From assembly GCF_002078875.1 (NCBI RefSeq), contig NC_034414.1, positions 16,771,428 through 16,835,427 on the forward strand: 64,000 bases of DNA, read 5' to 3'. Of the stretch, positions 1 to 11,765 are shown one piece after another (positions within the stretch are counted from its first letter, which is position 1; every line of letters starts with the position of its first letter). The translations under genes were made by a program, and so were the position numbers. A model generated the notes under the pieces. The model saw only the letters and a list, made by a program, of their open reading frames with translations. It was not told where the DNA came from and did no database searches. This stretch comes from Numida meleagris (Eukaryota; Chordata; Aves; Galliformes; Numididae).

Positions 1-643
1 TGCTTTGTGTGTGGAATCCTGCATCTCAAAGAACAGAGTTTTAAAAAGCCAGGACAGATCTACAGATGGGGATAATTTTATCTCCTTGCTTGCAAAGAGA
101 TGCAATTTTCTCAAATATTTAATTCCCAGAGCTCTTGAGATTCAACTCATATTTTCCATAATCTGTGGTATTTCTAATTGAATGGATCTCTAAAGATTTT
201 CCACTGATTAAGTGAATATAAATCACAGAGCCTTTCTGAGTGCCAGGAGACATGAGCCTCGTAGAGAATGCCTCTCTGAGGGGAAATTCTAAAATATATT
301 CTATCTAGAATCAGGACAAAAGCTTTTGTATGTTCTTGGAGGTTTTTGTTTGTTGGTTAGTTGTTTTTTTTTTCTTTGCTTCATAGTTTTCCATATATAC
401 ATTGACTATCACTAATAAAAAATGAAATAATTAGTTCAGAATTGATTGCTTCTACAGTTTCCCTTCCAAAATGTTTATGAGGCCATGTTTCCTCGAAACA
501 GTTCCAATAACTAAAATACAACCACTCAGAAAATAACTGATCTGATTTATTAATATTATTGGTATTATTTACATTTACCAATATCAAAGGAGGTATTTCA
601 GATTTAAAGTGGAAGCTTTGATCATTTATGCTACCATAATGGC
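1..643. other. Intergenic, nothing recognised
   Basis: AT-rich sequence without an exon, repeat family or RNA gene that I can support. Galanin exons expected to the left are not visible here. Confidence 0.5.
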
Positions 644-874
644 CTCAAGTTGCGCCAGGGGAGATTTAGGCTGGACATTAGGAAATACTACTTTTTCAGA
701 AAGAGTGGTCAGGCCCAGGGAGGTGGTTGAGTCACCGTCCCTGGAGGTGTTCAAGAAACGTTTAGATATAGCATTGAGAGACATGGTTTAGTGGGGTTAT
801 TGGTGGTAGGTGGATGGTTGGACTGGATGATCTTGTAGGTCTTTTACAACCTAGCTAATTCTATGATTCTATGA
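644..874 (+). mobile_element. CR1 LINE, 3' end
   Basis: Contains the degraded 3' ORF end (GRFRLD-type frame) and the CR1 3' UTR (GGTTGGACTGGATGATCTT...), ending in the octamer repeat ATTCTATG. A 5'-truncated copy, as is typical. Confidence 0.9.
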
Positions 875-2259
875 GTTCCTATGATTGCCATTTATTCTTA
901 CTTCAGTATAGGGGAATGATATCATGCTTTCCTAAGCACCTTCTGCAGTTTCAGAGGGATGTTCTGTTCTCTTGGACTCCCATTCTGAAAGATCATAGAT
1001 TTAGGAATCATCATTTTTTGGGTGGATTTCACACTAGCTGATCTCTGCAGCTACAAAGACCATACACAGTGTAGACTCCAAAGCTTTGTGCAAGAACTGT
1101 ATGCACCACTTCTATACAGAAATCAGTATTTGGGGACCCTCATGCTAGAGAGCTTTTTAGGATTCCTTAAAGCAAATTCAGGCACTTAAACTTGAAGAGG
1201 ACAGTTGTGCTAAGTGAAGATCTGAATCACCACCTGCTCTCAGCTAGCTGAAAGTGTGAGCCCTGGCTCTGAATTTAGAACAACCTTTTAAGTTAGGTAT
1301 TTTTGAGAGCTTCTTGAAATGCAGGATACCTAGGCCCAAAGACTTAGAGAATCAGCAGAAGCAAGGTGGAAAAATAATCATGTTTTTAAAGTTCAGGATT
1401 ACATTTCTTTGTATTACTTTTCTAAATGCAGTTTTTCAAATTATGCCTGCTTGGCTTTCTTGCTAGTTATGTATTTATTTAATGTTTAAAAATGCATTTC
1501 TATAACATCAGCATGTATGTGCCAAATCCTGGTCTACCAAAACTTCGTAAAGCAGTACTGATGACTTTGAGATAGGTTTACATATATCAGTTAAGATCTC
1601 ACACATCCAAAGGAGCAGTATTATAATAAAATCTCATTTTAAAAAAATCTCATAATTTAGGATTAATATGATTTCAAAAATAAAACCTATAGCCATTCTC
1701 CTTCCCTAAACAGTTATTTTCCTTCCTGTGTGCTGCAATGCAGATTATTCATGAAATTGTTATTTTGTGCCTTCAGAACCATCTGATTCAATCTACTAAA
1801 GAAATAATACTCTCTCAGTATGTTTAGAAATATCCCCATACCATTAAATCTTAATTAGTTTTATGTAGCACAAACTGCATCTCTTTTTTTCCCCAAGATA
1901 TTTACATTTTCTCCACCTTTTACAGCATTTCCATTTAAATTCCTCTTCCACCACACATTATAGACAGTATTTTATCCCTCATTACAGCACTCAACATTTA
2001 TTTCCAGATTAATTTTGGTTAAACATTACAAATTTGTTGTGTCAATTGTTGTCTAGATATCCTTCTCCCCACTCTAGTTATCTATTAGCATAACACATGC
2101 TAATTACCAGTAAGCTATATTTGTGACAGCACTGGCGAGCCAGGTGTTCTTTACTGAGTAGAAAGCAGATTTAACACATTTTTCTATGATCCGTAATAGC
2201 TGTTATGCATAGGCATTGTTCTTTTCCTCAGTCACAAAAAGGCTGCTGCCCCTTAAGGA

Positions 2260-2297
<38 letters not shown>

Positions 2298-2689
2298 GAC
2301 ACACTGTCTTTTGCAAATTCAGAAAGGAACCACATCTGCAAACAGGCTTGAGACACATTTCTCAAAAGAATCAAAGCAATAAAGGATTCAAAGAACACCC
2401 TTCACTGACAAAGTATCCAGTTAGACATAAGACGTGACTGTGTTGGAGTCCCAGTAGTTGAAACCTGACAGAAGCTTGGGTAGATGGGGTCGATAATGCA
2501 GATATTGCATGATTTCCACTTGAAGACAGAAATGATTGGGCACCACAATGCTTAAAACTTTGCTAGAAAACAGAACATGCATCTGCTGACAATTATACTC
2601 TTATGCTTCAGAGTCTGGAGAAAATACTTCTTTTGCTGAACCTCCATTTCAGTTTACAATAAAAACATACCGACTCACACCTTATTAAA
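875..2689. other. Intergenic, microsatellite only
   Basis: Apart from the CT run at 2267-2294 I see no coding or repeat structure. Confidence 0.5.
2267..2294 (+). repeat. (CT)14 microsatellite
   Basis: A perfect dinucleotide run of 28 bp. Confidence 0.97.
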
Positions 2690-3183
2690 GACTCCACAAA
2701 CCCCGTAAGAAACACCATCCAGAGGGACCTTGATAAGCTTGAAAGGTAGGCCCATGTGAACCTAACAAGGTTCAGCAAAGCCAAGTGCAAGGTTTTGTAC
2801 TTGTGTCAGTGTAATCCCAGGTAACGTATGCAGACTGAGAGAAGAACTCCTTAAGAGTAGCTATGCTGAAGAATTCGGGGTCCTGGCAGATGAAAAACTT
2901 AACGTGAGCCAGCAGTGTGCACTTGCAGCCTGGAAGGGCAACGGTATCCTGGGCTGCATCAGAAAAGGAGGAGCCAACAGGGGAAAGGACGGGTCTGTCA
3001 GTGGTGAGGTGCTGGCACAGGCTGTCCAGTGAGGTTGTGGATGCCCAGTCCCTGGAGGTGTTTAAGGCCAGGTAGGACGGGTCCCTGGGCAATCTGATCT
3101 AATACTTGATCTAGCAGTTGGCAGCCCTGGGGTTGGAACTTGATGAACTTCTGAGTCCCTTCCAACCCAAGCCATTCTATGAT
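2690..3183 (+). mobile_element. CR1 LINE, 3' half, degraded
   Basis: Recognisable CR1 coding stretch (GTGAACCTAACAAGGTTCAG..., CAGCAGTGTGCACTTGCAGCC) with an internal deletion, then the 3' UTR (TTGATGAACTTCTGAGTCCC) ending CCATTCTATGATA. Several stops and gaps mark it as old. Confidence 0.88.
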
Positions 3184-6100
3184 AAGGCTTTCCAGAATAA
3201 AAGGTTTGAGTTTTAGACTATATAGAATGCATTAGGGTGTTCTGTGCAAAATGCTTCAGTTCCATAATTCCTGTGCATTCAGGTGAAAGCATGTGAAAGC
3301 AGACCGCAGTATTTGGAAGTCCACCACTTCCGAATGTAACAGCAGAAGAGCTATATGGCCGCAAGGTGGAAGTGTTGCTCTACTTGAAAAAAAAAATCAT
3401 GTATTTAACAGATTTTAATCAATGTAAGTGTCTGATTTACTTAGTGTTTTGTTTCTATGTGGAATTCTATGTGCTTGCTAACGGAGCAAAATACAGCAGT
3501 TGTGGTTGGCTGCAAATTGTTATTAAAATATTTTTGTATCAATGGGACAAATTAAAAACATCATTGGCTGAAAGGCAATAAAAAAATACAAGAATGCTTT
3601 ACCTATGTGTTTCAGTGAGAAGTAATAGGGGAAAAACATACATTTTATAGTATGAACAGGGAAGATTCAAGCAATATTCAGAGGACAGTATAGTCACTAT
3701 TTGCAAAAATATTCTAGTTAAGAAGCAACACAGCAGCTTCCAAATCTTCTTAGTGAAAATCTCACATTGTAAATAAGATTTCCTTTAAATCTGTCATTGA
3801 GTGCCTTCATGTGAGTACAGAGAGCTACAATATCTTGCTGATTAGATAACTGGTTTACATACTTTACAGAAAAAAGAAATTGCGCAAAAAAATCAAAAAT
3901 GAGGTCTCTTGAAAGGTCAGTGTAAAACAGTCTGTGCAGAGCCCTGGGTGTAACACAGCTGCTAGGAGGAAAGATGTAACTGGCAACAATACAGCTCTCA
4001 GGACTGCTGAAGCAGGATGTCAACAGAAAAAAATTGCACAACACTGAAAATGTATTTTGCATTCATTCAAAAAACTGAAGTAGGACATCAAGAGAACACC
4101 AACAGCCCTCCAAAGGGATCGCTGGACACTGCTTTGGGGAGGAGAGTGGCTACATACAGCAGCTTTCCTCTTCAACATGTCTCACAACTTGGTCAGCTGA
4201 ATGCAATCATATCTCGTTTGGAGCCAAACAGCACCTTAAAGACAGCTGTGCAAACAACCCACCTTAACTGCACTAAATACACTCTATTTCTAAAAACATT
4301 GTGAGCACAGCCAAGAGTCCTGGGACCCTAGCAGGACAGTCTGTCAGCAGAAAGTAGGTTTGCTGATGAGACAGAGAAACTCCAAACTTAGGCATGGCTC
4401 CTTAGAACAGTGATACCTTTGGTTCTCTGGATTCTGTGATCTGCTGTTCTCCAGCTAAGGATTTATAGATCTACTTTTGTAAATCTAGACACTAACAATA
4501 GCACATAATCAGGCTTTAGTTTCAGGGAACCATTTTGCCCTACGACTATCTAGTAACCACTGGTCTGCCAGATTTAGACACAGTGACAGATTACAACAAA
4601 TATTTTTTAAAGCAACGTTCAAAGCACACTGAACTAAATAAAATAAATGGATGGCGTATTGCAAAGGTATGAAAAACATGAATGCCCGCAAAAAGAGAGG
4701 ATATCCAGTAATGAGTGTACCAGGAGCATGGGAGTAGGACTGACTTCATATTTCATTTGTAGAAATGAAATATGTAGAAACAGTACAGAATCAAACTGGC
4801 CTCTAAAATTGCCATTGAATTCTTTCTCAAAAATGACTTACAAATAAAAGTAACATGACACTTGTACAAAATGCTGCATTTGTGTTATCTTTCTCATTAC
4901 AGAAAAAAAACATCAGCATACTCTCAGTGTTCAAAATCACTAGAAAAATTCTAATGTGATATATATGTGTGCACATATATACAATTGATCTTAGGGCAAA
5001 TTTGAGCGTTCCAAATCATGAATTTGGACACAACTGGTTTTGAAGCAGTGGATCGATTCTGAGAATATGTCTGGTGTCTAATCATTAAGAAAAATTAGCA
5101 GCTCTGAAGTCTATAATGAATATTATGGAAATTTTTTACTAAAACATTGCATAAGTCTGTGGACTCCAAAAACACATTGGTATTAAGGTTACATGGGAAA
5201 AAGTGAATTTCTAGGAAATGGAGGTGTGTGTGTATGTATATATATATATATGCACAATAGAGGTTATGACCCATGCAAAGTGACACTTCATTTTTAATCA
5301 TTCACTTCAGCAACTATTATGAGGGGAAGTAATTTTATTACTAGGTTTTACAGACTAAACTAATAAGAAAAAAAAATTCTTGAGATTTAAAATTTATTCT
5401 AGATCTGTGGGTGCAGCTATGTGAGAATTTGGACCTTTAATTCTTCCATTCTGCTCCAATAATTGCTAGCAATGGGACACCTTACAGCATAGTGTTCTAC
5501 CAAGGGTGATTCAAGGGAAACAAAAAATTATGAACCTAAGTTTTATCAGCATAGATCATTCACTACTTCGGAGGCCAGTCGTGCAAATCCCTTCCTTTAA
5601 AGTCAAGGCACCATCTGCACAATTAGAGATTATCTCAGCTGTAAGTATCAGAACCAGGCCTCTTAACCTTGACTAGATGATCTCGAATGATTGCATCAAT
5701 TATCTGTGATAATTCAGTGATTGGACCATGTGATCAGTAGTTCACTCATCTTCTATCTAATTCATGGTTAATGAGTGCTCTTCAAACACTCCTTTACCAT
5801 TGGGAATCAGTTCATAAATCACCCCCTATTCATGTGGGAGTTCACTGTCTGAAGAAAAAAGACTGTGTAATGATGTGGTTTTTATGCTTGTCATCTCTTC
5901 AGAAAGGAGCAGATCTGTGGGGGGAAAAGAAAGCCACAAAACAAATTACACTACCTTGCCCCACAGCACTTTCTTTTTTTTCTTGGTACAAAGAGATTCT
6001 CACTTAAGTATATAACAGGAAAGCAGCTAGTCTCCTTTTTCACAAGGCATTCTGCCTTTTTTTCCTCCTGTTCTTAAAGAGTTCACATATACTGTTTCTC

Positions 6101-7273
6101 TCCAATCGTATTTTTTCTATTGTAAAATTTAATTATCATCTTCTAACTTGGTTTTCTTGCCCTTCTCCAGACCTCACTGACCCATAAAGAAGCCTTGATT
6201 TTAATCAGTTTAAGTACTAAAATAAATCCCTACCTCTTCTTATAAAAGAGGTAAGAATGTAATGGCTTCTACACAGCTGAACAGAGGGAAAATAGATTAC
6301 ATGTGCTGTCCAGAACTTGAGTTTGAACAACAGACTGACTTCTCAGTTCTCATCAGGACCAGCTGTAGCATGAATAAACTGCTTTTAGACAGAGCAAGAC
6401 AGAATAGACACTAGTACTGGGCAATAACCATGCAAACCAGTACAGTAAGGTTAAAGGATTTACTTTCAAGAATTGTAGAAAGCACAAATCTCCTGGCCCA
6501 TCAAGCTCAGTCCTCTGCTATTGCTGGCATCCAGTCTGTATAAGCCCTTTCCTACATATCGAAGTATCAGACTGTTAATAAGGATAAATTTTTCTGTCAT
6601 AGGGGGGACACTCTCAAAGTGAAGTGCAGTTAAAATTTTCAGTCCTGTCATGTTGCAGAAGCTTTCCAGCAGCTCAATAGCAGAGCTAAGTTGCACATGA
6701 AACCAGCTGGGAGATAAGGATAACAAGAAGGTAGAGAGCAGCCAAACACCAAAAAGGGCACAATTTCACAATATCCGAGCAAGAAGGGCAGAGCAGGTAC
6801 AGTGATGATAACTAGGTTCAGCCAACAGTCCAGACTGCCAGACAAGCTTAGAGAGATGAAGCAGTCTGAGATAAAGAGAGATAAATACATTTTGTGTGTC
6901 ACAGTCAGGGTCAAACAGGCTTTGCAATGGCTGCAACATAGATTTAGCAAATGACTATGTGTGAGAGCCTCAGCTGAAAAGCTCCTCCCAAGTAACATGT
7001 TTCTTCTATGTATTGAAAGCAGCCCAATTCACAGGAGTGTTGGGAGGATGCACTCTGGGCCCTGACACTAAACAAATCTTGACTTCCTGTGGTACTAAAG
7101 TTTTGTCTACATTGTGCAATGAAATGCTGTTCAGAGACATCTGCTCCTCACAAGTGAATTAGATCTGCCTCTCAGTCCAAGGATTTCTGCATAGCCCTGC
7201 TGTGTGCTAAGGAGGGATAAGCAGAACTAGTTACGTCCCTAGAAATCAGTGCCACAAGTAGATGAACACAGAA
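3184..7273. other. Intergenic, nothing recognised
   Basis: Open frames here are short, lack splice context and resemble no protein. The compound microsatellite at 5224 is the only clear element. Confidence 0.5.
5224..5252 (+). repeat. (GT)n(AT)n compound microsatellite
   Basis: A GTGTGTGT run passes into TATATATATA. Confidence 0.93.
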
Positions 7274-8000
7274 TCCAAATGGCTAGAGCTGCCTACTTAA
7301 TATTCCTCATTATGGCCATGCATACTCAAGGTAAGCTATGTGAAAAAGATTAAATCAAACTATAGATTTGCACAGTTCATTCAAAATGTGACATTTCTGA
7401 CAGAGATGAAAGGGGCTATGGGTGCCCTCAGCTCTTATATCAGCATATAATATATGCTAATATATTCAGCATAGACAAATGCCACATCTTTCTTCTGCGC
7501 AGTGAATACATTTCATATTGTGTTACATATTAGTGCCATTAGTGCTTATTTGTCCTGAATGGTCACCACAATACAGATGTTCTGAAATAGCTAGCTCACA
7601 GAAACCAATCTAGAAAGTTACATCTTTCTTTGTCATAACTCATGTGATGTTCCTTTTGTATTTACTGTAGAGTTTATCAAAATCCAGTCAATTCAGCATT
7701 AAGAATAAACTGAATAAGGCAGAAAATGATTTATGAATGGGTACGAGGAACAGCCTGCCAAGACTCTTGAACAGTTAAGCTAGCATTAATGTGTGGATGT
7801 GAATAAGATTAATTAATAATAAATGATCAAAGCTATGACTGAATGACATTAGGGAAGCTTTCTTAGTCAAATTGTTACAGATTTCTTTTGTTTACTTAGG
7901 AAGAGATGGGAAAGCAGAAAAAGAGGAGTCATCTGTAACAACAGTGCATCTATCCCCTCCTGAAACTCAGAAGGAAGTGAGCGGGAAAATTCTTTAGAGC
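7274..8000 (+). CDS. Candidate small secreted peptide gene (two exons, unrecognised)
   Basis: ATG at 7279 opens a signal-peptide-like frame (MARAAYLIFLIMAMHTQG) that runs straight into a GTAAGC donor at 7331. A good acceptor (TTTGTTTACTTAG) ends at 7900. The frame joins and runs 32 more codons (RDGKAEKEESSVTTVHL...) to TAG at 7996-7998, giving a 49-residue product rich in Glu/Lys/Ser. A second donor-like GTGAGC at 7978 would leave exon 2 open at phase 0. Alternatively exon 1 could join the acceptor at 11460, which is also open briefly (GTACFQISWGQM...). No family is recognised, and chance assembly of a hydrophobic ORF and splice sites is quite possible. Confidence 0.22.
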
Positions 8001-9620
8001 TTGCAGAGGAAGATAAAGGGATCTATATTATAGAAGGACACCTATTAAAGACGCTTGGTCAAGGAGAGGAGACTTTGTGCAGTACCTCACTGAAGCATTT
8101 AGAGGATTGAACACTATAGCAGTGAGATCTTTGCCTGGTGGCACACAGGAAAACAGGATGACAATTCATCAAACAGCTAGAGTGCAAAAGGGACATATTT
8201 AAATTCAAAAGGGGACAAATATGGGAGCAAGTGACTTAGATTCATACAGCTGGAGGGGACAGTTAGAATGTAGTAAAGGTAAGAGCAATCACAGAGATCA
8301 GTCTTTTAATGAAAGGAAGAGAAAGCCCAAGCAGAGTAACAGTACCAGACATCCCTGGGATCTCATAAGTGGAATTATTTCTGAATATTATCTATGGCAC
8401 AAAAGGAATTATGTTACAAGCAAACAGTAACAGGCACTGTATTAAATCCTCAGGAGCAAATTAGCCACAAACAAGGGAAAGGTATTCATACAACTTAAGT
8501 GCCTCAAATCTTGGGCAGGTAGGCGTGTGCACGCACATGTTTGTCCAGCATGCAGAGTATTGTTCCAGTCACTGCAAATATGAATTATGCTAACAGGAAA
8601 GCAAACTAAAAGGAAATAGACTTGGTGAGGTATTCTAGATCCTTCATTTAAAGAAAACACACTAAATTATCATCTTCTCCACAGCCATGATTGTCAAAAG
8701 CCTACTCTAAAAGGAAATATCAAACATTTTAGCCAACATGATGCTTCCAAGAGACAAGCCTCCAAGGAAAACAAGGACAGCCAGCAAGCCAGCACAATCA
8801 ATACAGTTTGCAAATCAGAGGCCTTTATCAGAACCGATACCAGTGAAAATCTTGCTAGTTTAAGTGAGGTCCAAGTCTGACCAGAATGAATAGGAAAGTT
8901 GATTTTGCCTTGTTTTGATCCAACATACAGCAAAGTAGGACATGGATAGCATGAATATCTTCCTGATTTGAGAAAGCTGCTTGAGTTAATAGAGAATTAA
9001 TCTCCATAGCTGTGAATTGTCTCTAGTTTTAATGATCCAATTCACAGTAAATTTATGCAAAATATTCTCCAGCGTTTCTGGAGAATGCACGTAACACCTG
9101 CTTCCAAGTTGACATTATCTGTCCCATAAGAAGCAGCAGAGTACATGAAAAGTCACCTGCAACTCTTTTTTTAATCACCCATAAAATAGGAAAGTCAGAC
9201 ACCAGACTTCATCCCTTCAAAGACTGGTTTATGAAATATCACCCTGTTTGTTAAAAAAAAAAACAACTGCTCAGCAGCCATAATGATCTTCCACACAAAG
9301 GAGATGGAGCAGTCTGTTTATGTTTCTTCTCTATAACCCAGTTCCCAGAATTCTAAATCATTCTATTAGTTAAAATGATTTAAAGTTTCCTCTTGAGGAC
9401 ATGATTTTTCTCTTTTAAATTTCCTGAATTCATATCACATTCATATCAAAGAAGGTGTAGAATGTTAACAATTAGACCTTAAGCGTTCTGCAGTGATGGT
9501 CTCCAAATTTCAGTACTTTTTTTTTTTGCCTGAAATTTGAAAACAAAGCAAAATGAAGCAATTCTCTTTTCTATTGTTATATATAAAATGGAAAAAAAAA
9601 AAAAAAGGGTGAGTGGATAC
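8001..9620. other. Intergenic, nothing firm
   Basis: A 69-codon frame (8221-8430) with a donor-like GTAAGAGC inside has no family resemblance. Otherwise featureless, ending in an A-rich tract that leads into CR1. Confidence 0.45.
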
Positions 9621-10326
9621 ACAGGAGAGGGAAAAGTTGAGATACTGGCTACCTTCTTTGCCTCAATCTCTACTAGCAAGACCGGCCTTCAAGAATCCAG
9701 ACGTCCCCCAAGAAGAGCAAGGGGAAAGACTGGAGGAAGGAAGATGTATCCTTGATGGAAGTGGATCAGGTCAAGGAATACTTGATCATACTGGACAGTG
9801 CATGGACCCCGATAGGATGCACCCCTGGGTGCTGAAGGAGCTGGCAGACGTCACTGCAAGGATACTCTCAATAATCCTTGATTGATTGTGGCCACTGAGA
9901 GAAGTGCCCAAAGACTGGAGGAACGTAGTTGTCACTCCTTCTTTCAAGAGGGCAAGAGAGAGGAGGAGGAGAAAAACAGGCAAGACAGCCTCACCCTGAA
10001 CCTTGGGAAGGTGATTGGAACATCTCATTCTGAAAACCTTTTCCAGGCACAAGAAGGAAAAAAATTATCAGTAGTAGTCAGCATGGATCCACCAAGGGGA
10101 AGTCATGCCTGACCATCCTGATAAGCTCCTGTAATGAAATCACCAGCCTGATGGATGAGTGGGGAGCAGTGGATATTGTCTATCTGGACTTCTGGAAGGC
10201 CTTTGACACTGCCCCAAAAGATGCTCAAAGAGAAGCACTTGGAGCATGGGCTAGATGAGCAGATTAACGTGGACTGAAAACTGACAGAACAGTCGGGCCC
10301 AGGGCAGCAGTCAATGGCACAGAAGT
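9621..10326 (+). mobile_element. CR1 LINE, internal reverse-transcriptase region
   Basis: Shows the CR1 RT-region frame, with a decayed MDPDRMHPWVLKELADVTAR start and later stretches matching the CR1 DIVYLDFWKAFD motif. It is broken by frameshifts. It lacks the usual CR1 3' tail, so it is truncated at the 3' side, and a run of A lies just upstream. Confidence 0.82.
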
Positions 10327-10589
10327 GTATGCATTCAAGCAATCACAATCAGATCTCATTCTTTCACACTGTGTTCCTAATATTATCAAACAGAAAAACA
10401 GGAATCTTGTAGATACTTTATCTTCCCTGCACTTCAGTTTTCTTTTACTCTGGACAAAATATTTTGCTATAGTTCCTAGCTTCGATTTCATATACAGTAT
10501 AGAGAAAACCTTTTATTTTGTGGTAGAAACACGTTTCCATTTTGGAGAGTTCTATAAGAGTAAGAAGTCAATCTTTACTTCTTCACATA

Positions 10590-10927
10590 TGTAACACTGT
10601 AATGCTATGGAAAGCCCAGCAAAAAAAGCAGAGTAGCAAAGTCCTAGGCTGCAGCTAATAAGGACTTGCTCAAATGCAACAGCCATAGGCACAAACAAAG
10701 GAAAGAAGCTGCTTACCTTTGGAAGGCCTCCAGTAGGCAGGGATCTCCAGTGATCCCCTTCCCTCTACTGCCAACCCTTAAATGAGGTCTGGGAAGGGGT
10801 GGATCCTCGCTCCACCCCTTCTGATCACTCAGGCACATTGCTTGCACCTGAGCTCCCCTGGGATTGCCCTGCCTTCCCACCAGGTGCTCAATCACTGGTT
10901 CAAGCTGTGACTTGCATTTCCCCTACA
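10590..10927. mobile_element. Solo LTR of an endogenous retrovirus (copy 1)
   Basis: About 338 bp, beginning TGTAAC and ending CCTACA. It is closely related to the element at 19370-19722 over its whole length (shared CTTTGGAAGGCCTCCAGTAG and CCCACCAGGTGCTC). Flanks ACATA and ACACA resemble a decayed 5-bp target duplication. No internal viral genes lie beside it. Orientation is uncertain. Confidence 0.75.
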
Positions 10928-11430
10928 ACACATCATTATTCAACCTAGAAATCATAACAAAAACAGCACAGTTACTATCACTGATCCTATGTGATCAATG
11001 GGGCCGGTTTTAACAGAAAAATATTACTTTCTTTATGAATACTACAGTTAGGATAATCAAATAAATGTCATTGTTTTTGAAATCAAATGATTAAAGGCCT
11101 GAAACTGGAATACCAAAAGTGAAAAAAGGTACTTTTATGTAATGAGCTAGGGAGCAATAAAAACAAATGAAAAACCAAGTAAATTCGTGATCTAATGAGA
11201 AGGTCATGAAAGTAAATAAAATCTTTACAAATACATGAATTCTATGACATCATATAACTTATAAAAAATGAAAACAAGAAGAACATGACAGAAAAATACA
11301 CAGGTAGTAGAGTCAGTAAAGAGAGGAAAGTTCTTCAGTTGTTTGCTGTAGTAGAAAACAGGACTGAATATTGCGATTTCATGTATGCACCACCTACTAA
11401 GAATGCTTGACATTTAGTCAACCTGTGGTT

Positions 11431-11460
11431 TTTTCTTTTTTTTTTTTTTTTTCCTTTTAG
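11431..11460 (+). other. Long polypyrimidine tract ending in AG (candidate splice acceptor)
   Basis: An almost pure T run is followed by CCTTTTAG and then GTACAGC. It looks like a strong 3' splice site, or an A-tail remnant in antisense. If used, the downstream exon could be the 5' non-coding exon of SPX2, or could receive the exon ending at 7326 (see that entry). Confidence 0.3.
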
Positions 11461-11511
11461 GTACAGCTTGTTTCCAGATCTCCTGGGGCCAAATGTCATT
11501 AACTACTCTGG

Positions 11512-11519
11512 TATAAAAG
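11512..11519 (+). promoter_or_regulatory. Possible TATA box of SPX2
   Basis: The octamer TATAAAAG lies about 250 bp before the SPX2 start codon, which would place transcription start near 11540. An in-frame stop at 11643 closes the frame upstream of both candidate ATGs. An alternative is that the first exon begins at a splice acceptor at 11460, behind a long T-rich tract, with a further upstream exon. Sequence alone cannot choose. Confidence 0.3.
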
Positions 11520-11765
11520 AGCCTGACATAATTTCTAGTTCTAATCACAAAAGGGGGGTAAATACTTTATACCTAATTCTCACAATTAATCTGCATGCAT
11601 ACATTATTGCCTTTAAGACAGCTGTAAAGGACCATGACCAACTGAACTGAGATTTGTGCATTTTATCATCTTCAGCTACTTCAGCTCTTCGTAGGTGAAA
11701 AAGTAGCAAAGCGAATCTTTGACTGTATTTGGATGATAGAAGAGACTGACAGCAGACGTGATAGA

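Noticed and set aside
609..791. Plus-strand frame with GWTLGNTTF, resembling the galanin start GWTLNSAGYLL
   Set aside because: It is the CR1 GRFRLD region after a frameshift. Surrounding bases are CR1 and there is no signal peptide or dibasic site.
10325..10594. 89-codon plus-strand frame between CR1 and the solo LTR
   Set aside because: Low-complexity composition, no splice context, no family resemblance and overlapping frames on the other strand.
7978..11510. Joining the 7.3-kb signal-peptide exon to the SPX2 exons
   Set aside because: The continuation meets a stop (11475-11510) before reaching the SPX2 frame, and SPX2 has its own signal peptide.
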